Shown one piece after another: positions 20,508 to 30,550 of a DNA stretch of 64,000 bases. Positions within the stretch are counted from its first letter, which is position 1. Each line of letters begins with the position of its first letter. The stretch covers positions 930,001 to 994,000 of the forward strand of contig NC_020449.1 in NCBI RefSeq assembly GCF_000146065.2, read 5' to 3'. The position numbers were made by a program, and so were the translations under genes. The notes beneath the pieces were generated by a model that ran no database searches, was not told where the DNA came from, and saw nothing but the letters and a program-made list of their open reading frames with translations. This DNA is from Candidatus Cloacimonas acidaminovorans str. Evry. Its GTDB lineage: Bacteria; Cloacimonadota; Cloacimonadia; Cloacimonadales; Cloacimonadaceae.

Positions 20508-21323
20508 GGTAGTGAGAGGGTTGGAGAAAGCTTTGACTTACAATTTTCACCGGTGAGAAAGTTTTGACTTACAATTTTCACCGGGGAGAAAGTTTTGACT
20601 TACAATTTTGCCACTGCCCTCACAGAAACTACAAACATCAATTTATCCACACTTACAACCAAATTATTACTAGTCTCTTCATTTCAAAATTGTGAGTTAA
20701 AACAAGAAGCAAGCACACATACAACCGAGCTATCTCCTCCCCTCAATGCTAATGGTAACGAAGGAATATATATTTTGCGATGAAGGAACTTCACATTTCT
20801 TTTTTTCTCTTTTTGGTGTTTTTAATGGTTACCGTGTAATTTGTGGGTAAGTTGAAATGAGGTTGGAAAGGAGCGGGCTTTTTGTTTTAGCTCACAATTT
20901 TTTAATTCGAAAATCAGTACAAGCTCGGTTGCAAGTGTAATAGATAGTGGGTTGTGTATCCATTGAAGGCAGGTTAAAATTGTAAGCCAAAACTTCCCAG
21001 GGGTACTTCGCAAATTTTTCGAGGGGCTTACACCACCATCGCTATCCTTGTGTCGCCCTTTGGGGCTTTTGGAACCGGGAAAAGTAAAAATATAAAATGG
21101 AAAAAAATTCGGGGCTTTCATTTTACGAGGGGCTTACGCCACCATCGCTATCATTGTGTCGCCCTACGGGCTTTTATGGAATCTAAACCCTCTCAACTTT
21201 CTAAACCTTCTCAACCATTAAACCTCTACAAACCCTCTCAACCATCTCAACCCTCTCAATCATCTCAACCATTAAACCTCTACAAACCATCTCAACCCTC
21301 TCAACCTTTTTTAAATTCATTTT
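20508..21323. repeat. large non-coding dispersed repeat, copy 2 (inverted relative to copy 1)
   Basis: About 20525-21180 is, by eye, a reverse-complement relative of 16505-17346. The match includes the segment around AGCTATCTCCTCCCCTCAAT (20736-20755) and the end block GGGGCTTACGCCACCATCGC (about 21130-21149). It starts with three tandem copies of a roughly 31-nt unit containing TTTTGACTTACAATTTT (20529-20612). After 21180 there are CTCAACC-rich tracts. No gene is seen. Confidence 0.8.
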
Positions 21324-22199
21324 TCATTCCAAATGCGGGTTTTCCAGTCGTTCTTTGAAGAGATAAAGGACAGGCGAAAAACGGGAAATATACCTTTTAG
21401 CGATGTCAAGGACTTTTTTAGCGTTTTTATAATCGTTTTTTTTCAGATACAGGCGAATCAGTTCTTCATAAACGGCATTGATATAGGGATTTATTTCCTG
21501 CGCTCTTTGTAAAAGTTCAATAGCACGGTCGTTCATTCCGATATTTACAGCTGCATTGGCATAAGCCATAAGGTGGTCGGGGTTAGTTATTTCTCCTAAT
21601 GATTCATATTCTGCAAAGCAGTGATATGACTTCAGCCAGATACCCTTTTTTCCGTAAACCAATGCGGAAAGGAGCAACAGTTGTCTATGTTTACCAAACT
21701 TATTTTCAGCAGTTAAAATGATTTCATAAGCGCGGTCGTAGTTTTGGATGCGGACATATTGTTCAATCAAAAGAAAATATATAAAAGGATTGTCATCCAT
21801 CACTTTCAAAATTTTATGAATTATATCAATACTTTCCTGGTATGAACCCAAAAAAGCATAAGACAAAGCAATATTATAAAGGATTTCCGGAGGTGGGTCA
21901 GGGATCCGATTATAATAGCTATTAGCAATTCTATATTCCCCTAAGGAAAAATAGCAAGTACCAATCAAAAATAGCAACTGGGGATTATCCGGAAGCAGGG
22001 AAATCGCTTTAAGATAATAGCTGAGGGCTCTTTCAAAGAGTTGGCGTTCCAAATAAATATCCCCAAGGTTAACAAGGAGGGAAAGATTATCAGGTTCTTC
22101 TTTCAATGCTTCCTGAAGGATATAGACGGCTTGCAGCCAGTTTGTTTTTACCAGGGCATTAGCCCTTTGAATAAGATTATTTATTTCATTTAAGTTCAT
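21324..22199 (-). CDS. tetratricopeptide repeat protein
   Basis: A 291-residue all-helical protein made of about seven TPR-like units (for example LSLLVNLGDIYLERQLFERA and PQLLFLIGTCYFSLGEYRIA). There is no signal peptide or catalytic domain, so it is probably a cytoplasmic scaffold or adaptor. It is the last gene of the long minus-strand run that begins with tilS and starts 3 bp after the tricorn-like protease stop. Its specific partner is unknown. Confidence 0.85.
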   Translation of the reverse strand: MNLNEINNLIQRANALVKTNWLQAVYILQEALKEEPDNLSLLVNLGDIYLERQLFERALSYYLKAISLLPDNPQLLFLIGTCYFSLGEYRIANSYYNRIPDPPPEILYNIALSYAFLGSYQESIDIIHKILKVMDDNPFIYFLLIEQYVRIQNYDRAYEIILTAENKFGKHRQLLLLSALVYGKKGIWLKSYHCFAEYESLGEITNPDHLMAYANAAVNIGMNDRAIELLQRAQEINPYINAVYEELIRLYLKKNDYKNAKKVLDIAKRYISRFSPVLYLFKERLENPHLE

Positions 22200-22202
22200 A
22201 AT

Positions 22203-25200
22203 TTACTTTAGCTCTTTCATCAGTTCTTTAACGGCACGAATGAGTTGAGGGTCGCGTTCTGCAATAATATCTTCGGGTAAATTTTCTACTACTATATCGG
22301 GCTGAACACCTGTTCCTTCCATATTTGTGCCATCCAGTTTATACCATCCGGTTCCTGGCATTCGCATAGAAGAACCATCCTGAAGATAGTAATGCCAGGT
22401 GCCGATAACTGCTCCGCTGGAAGGAGTTCCGACAACTTTTCCCAATTTCAATTCCTGATACACAGTAGGGAAAATTTCTCCATCGCTGAAGGAATCCTCA
22501 TTAACCAATACAATGCTTGGTTTATCCCAAATATTATGTGGTTCGTAACATAGAACACGACTGTATCTACGGCTTGTTGTGTAGGCATATTTCTTTTTCT
22601 GGAGCAGGGTAATAAGTTTGTCGTGAATATGTCCGCCATAGTTTCCACGCACATCAATTACCAGTGCATCTTTATCAAAATTATCAACTACAAAATCACG
22701 GTAGAATTTTTGCCAATCATTTTCTCCCATAGCGGGAATATGGATATATCCAAGTTTTCCGTGGGAGAGTTCATCCACCAGTTTTTTGTTCTTAGCTATT
22801 TGATAATCATATTTCAATTCAGACATTTGGGAATAGCTTAAGCCCGTAATTACGGCTTCGGTAATATTTCCTTCCTGTAGGATAGTCAGTTTTATCTTTT
22901 TCCCAATTTTTCCTGCCAGCAATGAATCTAAAGAAGTGTGTGCAGTAATTTTAACTTCATCAATATGAGTTAAGATACAGCCATCTTGAAGATGATAGAA
23001 GCTGCCCAAACGGGAGGTTGGATAAATTCTCTCCAAGCGTATTCCTTCTGCTAAAATATTCTTATAATCAAAATCGGCTCCGAGCCAGGCAACAGGATTG
23101 GTAAAGGGTTTATATTCTTCCCTGGGGTAAAAACCGGTATGGGAAGCGTTTACATCTCCAATCATTTCTTCTATAATGAAAGCCACATCATAGATATCCT
23201 TTGCTTTTTCTACATAAGGACGGTAGAGCTGAAACAATTCTTTCCAAGGAACATTATGCATAGCAGGGTCATAAAAGTTATTGCCAAAGGCGCACCATAC
23301 CTCTTCAAACACCCGCAGATTTAAAAGTACCTTATCATATTTGTAATCGTATTTAATTTTTATATCTTTTCGGGCTGAAGTATCCAGATTGTAGGACTTC
23401 AGTTCTTGATTAATAAGGTAATAAACTGTATTATTAACTTTATTGTAATAACCTGCATTTCTACCGAAATTAAACACTTCTTTCTGATTTTTTCCGTAGA
23501 TATTGGCTTTTTTGAGGATGGAATTCTTTTCCTGCTGTCCATTATTTTCAATATAATAGAAAGTGCTGTCACTTATTATGTCCAATACGAAATTGTAGTT
23601 ATCTTTTGCAGTGATAACAGGATAAAAGCGTTTTTCCAATCCTTCCCAGACGATTTCCAAAGGTTTGGGTTTTTCTTCTTTTTTCTCTTTCCAAGTGCTT
23701 TCAATTTCCTGAATGCCTTTTTTCTCATTTTGCATTTCTTCATTAGTACTATCGGCTTTACTCTTTTCCGGATGCAGGATTTCGTCCCAAGGGTCTGTAT
23801 CTAATTCAAATTCATCTCTGGGAACCAAATCTAAGCGGTAGATATCACTATTGCGGGTTAAGAGGATGGACTTATTATCGGAAGTCCAGAAAAGATTTTG
23901 CCACCAGCCGTTATCAGCCAAAAGGCGTTTACTGGAATCTGCCTGAACATCATACAGATATAATTCTTTCACATAATTATCTTCGCGTAAAGTTCCATAC
24001 ACTGCATATCTACCGTCTTCAGTGAAGGCAAAATTGGTTGTAACAGCCCAAGGTGTATTAACTGGACGGATATTAACAAAACCCGAATCGGCAATAGCAA
24101 TTTTTTGATGTCTGTAATAATCATCATATTTGAAATACCAGCGTCCGTTTTTATCTTTATAAAGCTCTGTAACACATAAACTATCAGCTCCAAACCAATC
24201 CACAGGAGAAAGAGTGATAACCGAATCTGCTGTTGCCGTAAAAAGTTTCACAATTCCATTATCCAGCTTGCTTATTACCATCTGTCTTTTATCTAAAAAT
24301 TGCAGACCGAATATTGAACCGTGGTCAAAACTAATCTGTTTTGCCTCTCCACCTTTAACTGGAGCAAAAAAACTATCATAATTATGGGTAAAACCAACCA
24401 ATAATTCATCCGTAGAGATAGTATAATCGTCAATAGTGGTATTTTCATAACTGCGGACAATATTTTCTTGCCATTCGTCTTCGCAAAGGTCTATGAACAG
24501 TGGACTTACTTTCTCTCCCGTTTTGAGAGTAGGATCGTATTTGTAAATAGTATTAAAATATTCAAAAACCAGCCGGTCATTATTTCTTGACAAACTGATT
24601 CTGCGAGCGCTAAAGGGTTTTAGATTGGTAATTTTTTCGGGTTTGCGAAAAGATAGTTTATTCACCTTGTTAATCTGAAAACATTTACCATCGGAGGCAC
24701 AATAATATAGTGCTCCTGTCTGCGAAAAACTGGGATACAATTCCGAAAGTTCCGTATTGGTAAGCTTGGTATATTTTTTCGTAGGAAGATCAATTAGCCA
24801 AAGTTCTCCGTTGCCACTACCGCGATATGCTTCTCTTCTGGAATAGCCACCTTTTTGAAATACGATTTGTTTGTTGTCAGGACTTAAAGTAGCAAAGGAA
24901 CTGCCAATTTCAGCAAGCAGAACAGGACGCGAACCATTAATAGGAACTTTATAGAAAGATAAACCCCAACGCGGAGAATATTTGGTACACAAAAGATTTT
25001 GGGAATCGCTAAACCATTCTGAAATTCTGAATGACTCATAATTTACGGCTTTTGCCTCTCCTCCCGTAGCTGGCATTATATAAATCAGATTCTGCCCTGA
25101 GCGGTCAGAAGAAAAGGCAAGCATTTTGCCATCAGGACTAAATTGGGGATTCCATTCATAAGAAGTGGTGTTAGTTATTCTACGAGGTATTCCTCCTGCA

Positions 25201-25364
25201 AAAGGAACCAGCCAAAGGTCATTACTATAGACATAACACACTATTTCTCCATCTGGAGATATGGCGGGTTCACTCGTAAAATATGCCTCCTGCGCCACCA
25301 GAGGACAAGCGCAAATCAGTATGCACAATAGCTCCAAGATTTTTTTGCTGTTAACACTAATCAT
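22203..25364 (-). CDS. tricorn-like S41 peptidase with beta-propeller
   Basis: A 1,053-residue protein. A signal peptide-like start (KKILELLCILICACPLVAQ) is followed by PD40/WD40-type propeller blades (AISPDGEIVCYVYSNDLWLVP; FSPDGKMLAFSSDRSGQ), a second propeller region, a lysine/glutamate-rich linker near residue 540, a PDZ-like domain and a C-terminal S41 peptidase core (LVIDVRGNYGGHIHDKL and the nucleophile region NEDSFSDGEIFP). This is the tricorn protease plan, degrading oligopeptides into small fragments. The signal peptide suggests export to the periplasm, unlike the cytoplasmic archaeal enzyme. Its neighbours include HslUV and FtsH. Confidence 0.92.
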   Translation of the reverse strand: MISVNSKKILELLCILICACPLVAQEAYFTSEPAISPDGEIVCYVYSNDLWLVPFAGGIPRRITNTTSYEWNPQFSPDGKMLAFSSDRSGQNLIYIMPATGGEAKAVNYESFRISEWFSDSQNLLCTKYSPRWGLSFYKVPINGSRPVLLAEIGSSFATLSPDNKQIVFQKGGYSRREAYRGSGNGELWLIDLPTKKYTKLTNTELSELYPSFSQTGALYYCASDGKCFQINKVNKLSFRKPEKITNLKPFSARRISLSRNNDRLVFEYFNTIYKYDPTLKTGEKVSPLFIDLCEDEWQENIVRSYENTTIDDYTISTDELLVGFTHNYDSFFAPVKGGEAKQISFDHGSIFGLQFLDKRQMVISKLDNGIVKLFTATADSVITLSPVDWFGADSLCVTELYKDKNGRWYFKYDDYYRHQKIAIADSGFVNIRPVNTPWAVTTNFAFTEDGRYAVYGTLREDNYVKELYLYDVQADSSKRLLADNGWWQNLFWTSDNKSILLTRNSDIYRLDLVPRDEFELDTDPWDEILHPEKSKADSTNEEMQNEKKGIQEIESTWKEKKEEKPKPLEIVWEGLEKRFYPVITAKDNYNFVLDIISDSTFYYIENNGQQEKNSILKKANIYGKNQKEVFNFGRNAGYYNKVNNTVYYLINQELKSYNLDTSARKDIKIKYDYKYDKVLLNLRVFEEVWCAFGNNFYDPAMHNVPWKELFQLYRPYVEKAKDIYDVAFIIEEMIGDVNASHTGFYPREEYKPFTNPVAWLGADFDYKNILAEGIRLERIYPTSRLGSFYHLQDGCILTHIDEVKITAHTSLDSLLAGKIGKKIKLTILQEGNITEAVITGLSYSQMSELKYDYQIAKNKKLVDELSHGKLGYIHIPAMGENDWQKFYRDFVVDNFDKDALVIDVRGNYGGHIHDKLITLLQKKKYAYTTSRRYSRVLCYEPHNIWDKPSIVLVNEDSFSDGEIFPTVYQELKLGKVVGTPSSGAVIGTWHYYLQDGSSMRMPGTGWYKLDGTNMEGTGVQPDIVVENLPEDIIAERDPQLIRAVKELMKELK

Positions 25365-25369
25365 TTTCC

Positions 25370-26662
25370 TTAGTCCTTTTCCTCAAATTCAAGACCTTTT
25401 TCTGGTCTGTTAACTTCATAACTGTGTTTTAAGATGCGAAATACAACAGGTGGTCTGATTACATCCTGTACTTTTATTTTTTTCGGTTTTTGTTTTTCGC
25501 TTTTCAGAATTTGATTTAGTTTCTCGTCCAAAGCTCTTTCATATTTTTCAATGCGGTTTTCCAATTCTGCAATTGTGGTAGCATTTAATTCTTTATCTTC
25601 TTTCAGGTGAATAAGTTCCCTAATTAAAAGCAATAGCAGGTTACGATAAAAGGGGCAAAGTGCTATTTCTATTTCGGTTTTTGTCCGGTCGTAAGAACCG
25701 GCTTGAAAAACAGTAATTGATTCCCCTGCTTGAGTTAAGCCCCCGCAGATCTCACTGCTGTTCAAGTCACCTATTATTTCTCCGTCACAAACAACGGTAG
25801 AATTCTCAATTTTATCCGTAAAATGGATGTTATTCAGGCAAAGAACATAAGAATTGAGAATACTACGGCATTCCAGATTTCCCCAAACGATAATTCCTTT
25901 CCTGTTTGAGGAAATTATATCCCCTGCTATAAACATATTCTTAGCACAGTTAATAGTTGAGAATTGAATATCGCCCTGAACGCTTATATCTGCCTCACAA
26001 TGAATATCGGCATAAGTTATGCTTCCTTCAATAATCAAATTGATAGGGCATTTAACTTTTGTCTCTGGTGGGATTTCATTTCCGTTTAACAATACCCTAT
26101 CCAACAGGCAGATACAGCCATTTTCATCCAAATAAGGAAAGCCGTCTACAAGAGCAGAAAATTGTTTGTTTTGGACATCATAAGCTATATTATCACCTGC
26201 CAGAGCTTTTGCCTGTTCCGTATCTACCGAATTGGCATCAAGCAAGTTTCCGAAAATATCATAGATACTGCCTCCTTGTGCAAAAATATTACTGGAATAT
26301 TCTGCTACAACATCTCCTGAACGAAAAACCTTCAATTTCTCCAAAGTGCTAATATTTATTCCGTTTTCGGGACGGGAAAGCAAATCAGGATTAAAGTTAT
26401 AGCGTAACATACTGGTAACTTCTTTTTTATTGCACATTGCAATAGGAAAGGGAACTTCAAATTCCTTTTCCAGTGAATGTTTGCATATATAATCAATCGC
26501 TTCGTCAAATCCGCTTTTAATACCTGCTTCTTCAATAAGGGCAAGAATTTCGTTTTCATCTATAAGGAAGTCCGTTTTTTTGATTGTTAGCCAAGCAGAT
26601 AGAGGTTCCTCGCGGATTTCCAAAATCAGATTTCCTTCTTTATTGACATAAGTTTTAGCCAT
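25370..26662 (-). CDS. FapA/DUF342-family protein
   Basis: A 430-residue protein with the DUF342 layout: an N-terminal part ending in the propeptide-like segment around ADLTKRL-like helices, then a region of regularly spaced short beta strands (INLIIEGSITYADIHCEADI; GDIQFSTINCAKNMFIAGDI; GIIVWGNLECRSI) that should form a right-handed beta-helix, and a C-terminal coiled coil. FapA proteins were named from flagellar assembly, but no flagellar genes are here and the biochemical role is unclear. It overlaps pgeF by 8 bp in the minus-strand run. Confidence 0.8.
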   Translation of the reverse strand: MAKTYVNKEGNLILEIREEPLSAWLTIKKTDFLIDENEILALIEEAGIKSGFDEAIDYICKHSLEKEFEVPFPIAMCNKKEVTSMLRYNFNPDLLSRPENGINISTLEKLKVFRSGDVVAEYSSNIFAQGGSIYDIFGNLLDANSVDTEQAKALAGDNIAYDVQNKQFSALVDGFPYLDENGCICLLDRVLLNGNEIPPETKVKCPINLIIEGSITYADIHCEADISVQGDIQFSTINCAKNMFIAGDIISSNRKGIIVWGNLECRSILNSYVLCLNNIHFTDKIENSTVVCDGEIIGDLNSSEICGGLTQAGESITVFQAGSYDRTKTEIEIALCPFYRNLLLLLIRELIHLKEDKELNATTIAELENRIEKYERALDEKLNQILKSEKQKPKKIKVQDVIRPPVVFRILKHSYEVNRPEKGLEFEEKD

Positions 26663-27344
26663 AAAGGATACCTACAATATTTATTTGACGGTTTTTGGTT
26701 TTTTCCCGACGATAGGAATGATAATTGGAACTTTCAAAAGTGCAATCAGTAACATTTTCAATATTGATTTCCGGAATTCCTTCTTTAATAAGTTGAGCAT
26801 TGAGAATTTTCCTGAGGTTCAGATGCCTGTTTTGGGTTAAATCCGGTTCCAATCCCATTTTCCGGAGAGCTCTATTAAAGTCATCAAAGAGCTCCTGGCT
26901 TACTTCATAATGTTTATGACAAATACCGGCACCTACTATGGCTATGATATCGGTCAACTGGCAATAAAAATGACTTTTCATCTTTCTTATTGCTTCTCCA
27001 ACGATATTTTTCTGTGTCCCTTCTCTGCCGCAATGAAGACCTGCAACTACATTTCTGCGACTATCCATTAATAAAATTGGATAGCAATCGGCAGTCCGAA
27101 TAAGTAAATATTGATAGGGTATATTGGTAATTAAACCATCTGCTAAAGGAATTTGAGGTTTTTTACCGATGCCTGCTCCACAATCAATTTCCCGACAAAT
27201 GTGCACTTCTTTGGAATGTGTTTGTTCAGCAATAACTAAACGCGAAACGGGAATTTTTATTCCTTCCAACATAAAATCCTTTTGCAAGTGCATCAAAGTA
27301 CGGTAGTCAGGTTCTCTTTTCCCCAAATAATAGAACAATTTCAT
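26655..27344 (-). CDS. pgeF: PgeF/YfiH laccase-domain protein (purine nucleoside phosphorylase family)
   Basis: A 229-residue COG1496 protein. The conserved zinc triad is visible as His43 (EQTHSKEVH), Cys87 (RTADCYPILL) and His104 (AGLHCGREG), followed by VGAGICHKHYEV. Members have been described both as purine nucleoside/adenosine phosphorylases and as peptidoglycan editing factors, so the true job here is open. It overlaps the MFS gene by four bases (ATGA) and the FapA-like gene by 8 bp. Confidence 0.9.
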   Translation of the reverse strand: MKLFYYLGKREPDYRTLMHLQKDFMLEGIKIPVSRLVIAEQTHSKEVHICREIDCGAGIGKKPQIPLADGLITNIPYQYLLIRTADCYPILLMDSRRNVVAGLHCGREGTQKNIVGEAIRKMKSHFYCQLTDIIAIVGAGICHKHYEVSQELFDDFNRALRKMGLEPDLTQNRHLNLRKILNAQLIKEGIPEINIENVTDCTFESSNYHSYRREKTKNRQINIVGILYG

Positions 27345-28651
27345 CTTGCCGAAATCTCCGGTGCCAAAACTCTTTGCCTGTAAACATCCGTATTATCACT
27401 AATAACTAACATTCTTAAGACACCTCGCAAAAATTTCGGAACTATCCTCAAGCCGTTTAATGACCACAATAATAATAACAAACCACACACAATCAAAGTG
27501 AAGCGAGCTCCAATTCTGCTGGATAAAGTTCCCATCAACAAACTTCCTAATGGCGACATACTTGCTGAAGCCATTGTATAAAGTGAAATAACTCTTCCTC
27601 GCATTTCCAGAGAAGAAATACTTTGAATTAAAGTATTCGTAGTAGCCATTGTCATCATTCCCGCTAAACCTAAAAACACCATAAAGAACATACTAAGCGG
27701 AATTGACCCGGAAAGCGAAAACAATATACAGGCAATACTGAAAGTTAAACATAAATAAACTAAACGAGTAGGCATTCCCCGAATATTTTTGCGCGAAGCC
27801 AAAAAGAAGGAACCACATAAAGCTCCTACACCCATTGAAGACATTAGCAAACCCTGCGTTGCCGAAGTGCCGTGTAAAATATCCTTGGCAAAAATAGGCA
27901 TCAAAGTGGAAAAAGACATCCCGAAAACAGTGAAAACAGCAAGGTTACTAAGCAAAAAGCGAATAGGCATATTCTCCCAGGAATACTTCCACCCCGAAAA
28001 TATTTTCTTCAGCGTCGGTTCTTTCTGAGGAGGAACAGGAGGATAGCTTATCTTTATGAAACACAATGAAATAATAACAGGTATATAAGAAATTGCATTA
28101 ATAGCAAAACAAACCCCCTCACTGAACATCATTATTAAAAAACCTCCAATAGCAGGTCCAATCAAACGTGCTCCATTAAACATAGCGGAATTGGTTGCTA
28201 TAGCATTGGGCAATAATGTTCTGGAAGAAACAAGGTCCATTACAAAGTTCTGACGAATAGGAGCATCCACAGCATCAATAATTCCTTGAATAAAAGATAA
28301 AATCAAAATTGGATACCAAACCTGCTTATTGATTACTCTGGTTAAAACCAATAATGCTAAAATACCTGTTTGCAGGCAAAAAGCAATTTGCGTATAAATC
28401 ATTGTCCGATGACGGTTTAAACGGTCTGCCCAAGCACCTATAAAGGGACTTACAAAAACCGAAGGAATCATTGAGAGAAAACTTACTAAGCCAAGTAAAA
28501 AAGCAGAACCGGTTAAGCGATAAACGAACCAGCCCATAGTTGTTCGCTGTATCCAAGTTCCGATTAAAGAAATTCCTTGCCCCATAAAAAAAATGCGGTA
28601 GTTGCGGATAGTTAAAGAGACAAAAATTTCTTTTATTTTATTGATTACCAT
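27341..28651 (-). CDS. major facilitator superfamily transporter
   Basis: A 436-residue, strongly hydrophobic protein with about 12 membrane segments. The N-terminus FFMGQGISLIGTWIQRTTMGW and the loop GAWADRLNRHRTMIYTQ place it in the MFS_3/EntS-like exporter group. The substrate is unknown. Its start is 3 bp from the hslU stop and its end overlaps pgeF by four bases, so it is part of the same run. Confidence 0.92.
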   Translation of the reverse strand: MVINKIKEIFVSLTIRNYRIFFMGQGISLIGTWIQRTTMGWFVYRLTGSAFLLGLVSFLSMIPSVFVSPFIGAWADRLNRHRTMIYTQIAFCLQTGILALLVLTRVINKQVWYPILILSFIQGIIDAVDAPIRQNFVMDLVSSRTLLPNAIATNSAMFNGARLIGPAIGGFLIMMFSEGVCFAINAISYIPVIISLCFIKISYPPVPPQKEPTLKKIFSGWKYSWENMPIRFLLSNLAVFTVFGMSFSTLMPIFAKDILHGTSATQGLLMSSMGVGALCGSFFLASRKNIRGMPTRLVYLCLTFSIACILFSLSGSIPLSMFFMVFLGLAGMMTMATTNTLIQSISSLEMRGRVISLYTMASASMSPLGSLLMGTLSSRIGARFTLIVCGLLLLLWSLNGLRIVPKFLRGVLRMLVISDNTDVYRQRVLAPEISAR

Positions 28652-28653
28652 CG

Positions 28654-30018
28654 CTATAGGATAAATCGGGAAAGGTCCTCACTTTCAATTACGGGACTAA
28701 GGTGCTCGGTTACCATTTTTTTCGTAATTTTAACGCTTTTTAGTGTCTCGGAAGGCATTTCAAACAGAAAATCATCCAATAGTTTATTCATCACTGTATG
28801 CAAACGCCGAGCTCCAATATCTTCCATTTTTTCATTGGCTAAAGCAGCAAAACGGGCAATTTCCCGAATCGCTTCCGGCATAAATTTCAGTTCTACTCCT
28901 TCACTCCGGAAAATTGCCTGATACTGTTTAGTTAAAGAATTTTCCGGTTCGGTTAAAATGCGTTCAAAATCCTCCTGTGTTAAACTATTCAATTCCACCC
29001 GGATAGGAAACCTGCCTTGCAATTCCGGAATGAGGTCTGATGGTTTTGCTGTGTTAAAAGCGCCTGCTGCAATAAACAAGATATGCGAAGTATCAATCAT
29101 ACCATATTTGGTAGGAACTTTACTGCCTTCAACTATAGGAAGCAGGTCTCTTTGGACGCCACTACGCGAAACATCAATACCTACCTGTTTATCAGTATTG
29201 GCTATTTTATCAATTTCGTCAATGAAAATAATACCGTTTTCTTCCACTGCCATCTTAGCTGTTTCAACAAGTTTGTCTTTACTTATCAGACGGTTAATTT
29301 CGTTTTCCACATAGAGTTTCCAGGCACTATGAACAGTGGTTTTGACTTTCCTTGGTGTTCCTTTCCCTTGAAAAATATTGGAAATCATTTCGCTGATGTC
29401 AAAATCCAGTAATTCCAGTCCCGGTCCCGGAAAAATCTCAAAATTGGGAAGGTTATCTGTTTCAGGTTCAACTTCAATTTCCTTTTCATCTAAACTACCG
29501 GAAAGCAGCTTTTTGCGCATTTTTTCCCGACTGCGTAAATAGCGTTCATATTCAGGTGTATCGGTGTTATTGGCATTTTGCTTCATCTTTTTACTGCGCG
29601 GAAGCAATATATCTAAAATCATTTCCGTAGCATTTTTTTCCGCTTCGGGACGCACCTCTTCAATCATTGCTTCGCGCACTTGGCTAACCGCATAATTCAT
29701 CAGTTCACGCACCATTGATTCTACATCGCGTCCTACATAACCTACTTCGGTAAATTTGGATGCTTCCACTTTGATGAAGGGAGCATTTGTTAAACGGGAA
29801 ATTCTTCTGGCAATTTCTGTCTTACCAATACCGGTGGGTCCTATCAGGATGATATTATTAGGCATAATTTCACCCTTGATGTCACCGGAAATTTGCTGAC
29901 GCCGCCACCGATTACGTAAAGCGATTGCTACACAGCGTTTTGCCTGGTCTTGGCCAATAATATATTTATCCAGTTCCTCAACAATCCGTTTAGGAGTTAA
30001 GTATTCATTAATTAACAA
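28654..30018 (-). CDS. hslU: HslU, ATPase subunit of the HslUV protease
   Basis: A 454-residue AAA+ unfoldase that feeds substrates to HslV. Walker A is GPTGIGKT (60-67) and Walker B is GIIFIDEIDKIA; the I-domain lies between them, with a low-complexity acidic stretch. The sensor and C-terminal regions (GARRLHTVMNKLLDD) are complete and the C-terminus ends DLSRFIL, matching the conserved tail that docks into HslV. It follows hslV by one base. Confidence 0.97.
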   Translation of the reverse strand: MLINEYLTPKRIVEELDKYIIGQDQAKRCVAIALRNRWRRQQISGDIKGEIMPNNIILIGPTGIGKTEIARRISRLTNAPFIKVEASKFTEVGYVGRDVESMVRELMNYAVSQVREAMIEEVRPEAEKNATEMILDILLPRSKKMKQNANNTDTPEYERYLRSREKMRKKLLSGSLDEKEIEVEPETDNLPNFEIFPGPGLELLDFDISEMISNIFQGKGTPRKVKTTVHSAWKLYVENEINRLISKDKLVETAKMAVEENGIIFIDEIDKIANTDKQVGIDVSRSGVQRDLLPIVEGSKVPTKYGMIDTSHILFIAAGAFNTAKPSDLIPELQGRFPIRVELNSLTQEDFERILTEPENSLTKQYQAIFRSEGVELKFMPEAIREIARFAALANEKMEDIGARRLHTVMNKLLDDFLFEMPSETLKSVKITKKMVTEHLSPVIESEDLSRFIL

Positions 30019-30019
30019 T

Positions 30020-30550
30020 TTATATTTCCTCTACAATATAGTTATTATTAGTATAAATGCATATTCCTGAAGCAATATTCAGTGCCTCTACGGCAATTTC
30101 GCTTGCTCCGAGTTTGGTTTTATGTGCTAAAGCGCGAGCTGCTGCCAAAGCATAATTTCCGCCACTGCCAATGGCTATAATATTATCATCGGGCTCTAAA
30201 ACATCGCCTGCTCCGTTTATTAGCAGAATGGAATCTTTATCACCCGCAATAAGCATTGCTTCCAGGCGTCTTAAGATTCTATCCTGACGCCAGTCCTTAG
30301 CCAGGTCAATAGCTGCTTTTTTCAAATTACCCTTATTGGTTTTCAGTTTTTCTTCAAATCTTTCCAGTAAACTGAAAGCATCGGCAGTAGCACCGGCAAA
30401 GCCAACAATTACCTTTCCATCATAAATTTTGCGTATTTTCTGGGCTTTACCTTTTACAATAGCATCGCCCATAGTTACTTGTCCATCACCGCAAATTGCT
30501 GTTTTGCCATTGCGGTGAATACCTATTATAGTAGTACCATGCATTATCAT
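30020..30550 (-). CDS. hslV: HslV, peptidase subunit of the HslUV protease
   Basis: A 176-residue proteasome-beta-like peptidase. The N-terminus [14 protein letters not shown] gives the catalytic threonine after processing (TTIIGI), and GDGQVTMGD and [14 protein letters not shown] are the usual family motifs. Either the first or third codon (30550 or 30544) could be the start; both give the same mature enzyme. It adjoins ftsH and hslU, forming a protein quality control cluster. Confidence 0.96.
   Translation of the reverse strand: MIMHGTTIIGIHRNGKTAICGDGQVTMGDAIVKGKAQKIRKIYDGKVIVGFAGATADAFSLLERFEEKLKTNKGNLKKAAIDLAKDWRQDRILRRLEAMLIAGDKDSILLINGAGDVLEPDDNIIAIGSGGNYALAAARALAHKTKLGASEIAVEALNIASGICIYTNNNYIVEEI

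Noticed and set aside
20595-21358. Open frames of 62-102 codons around the second large repeat copy
   Set aside because: Same reason: repeat-derived, no ribosome sites, low-complexity tails.
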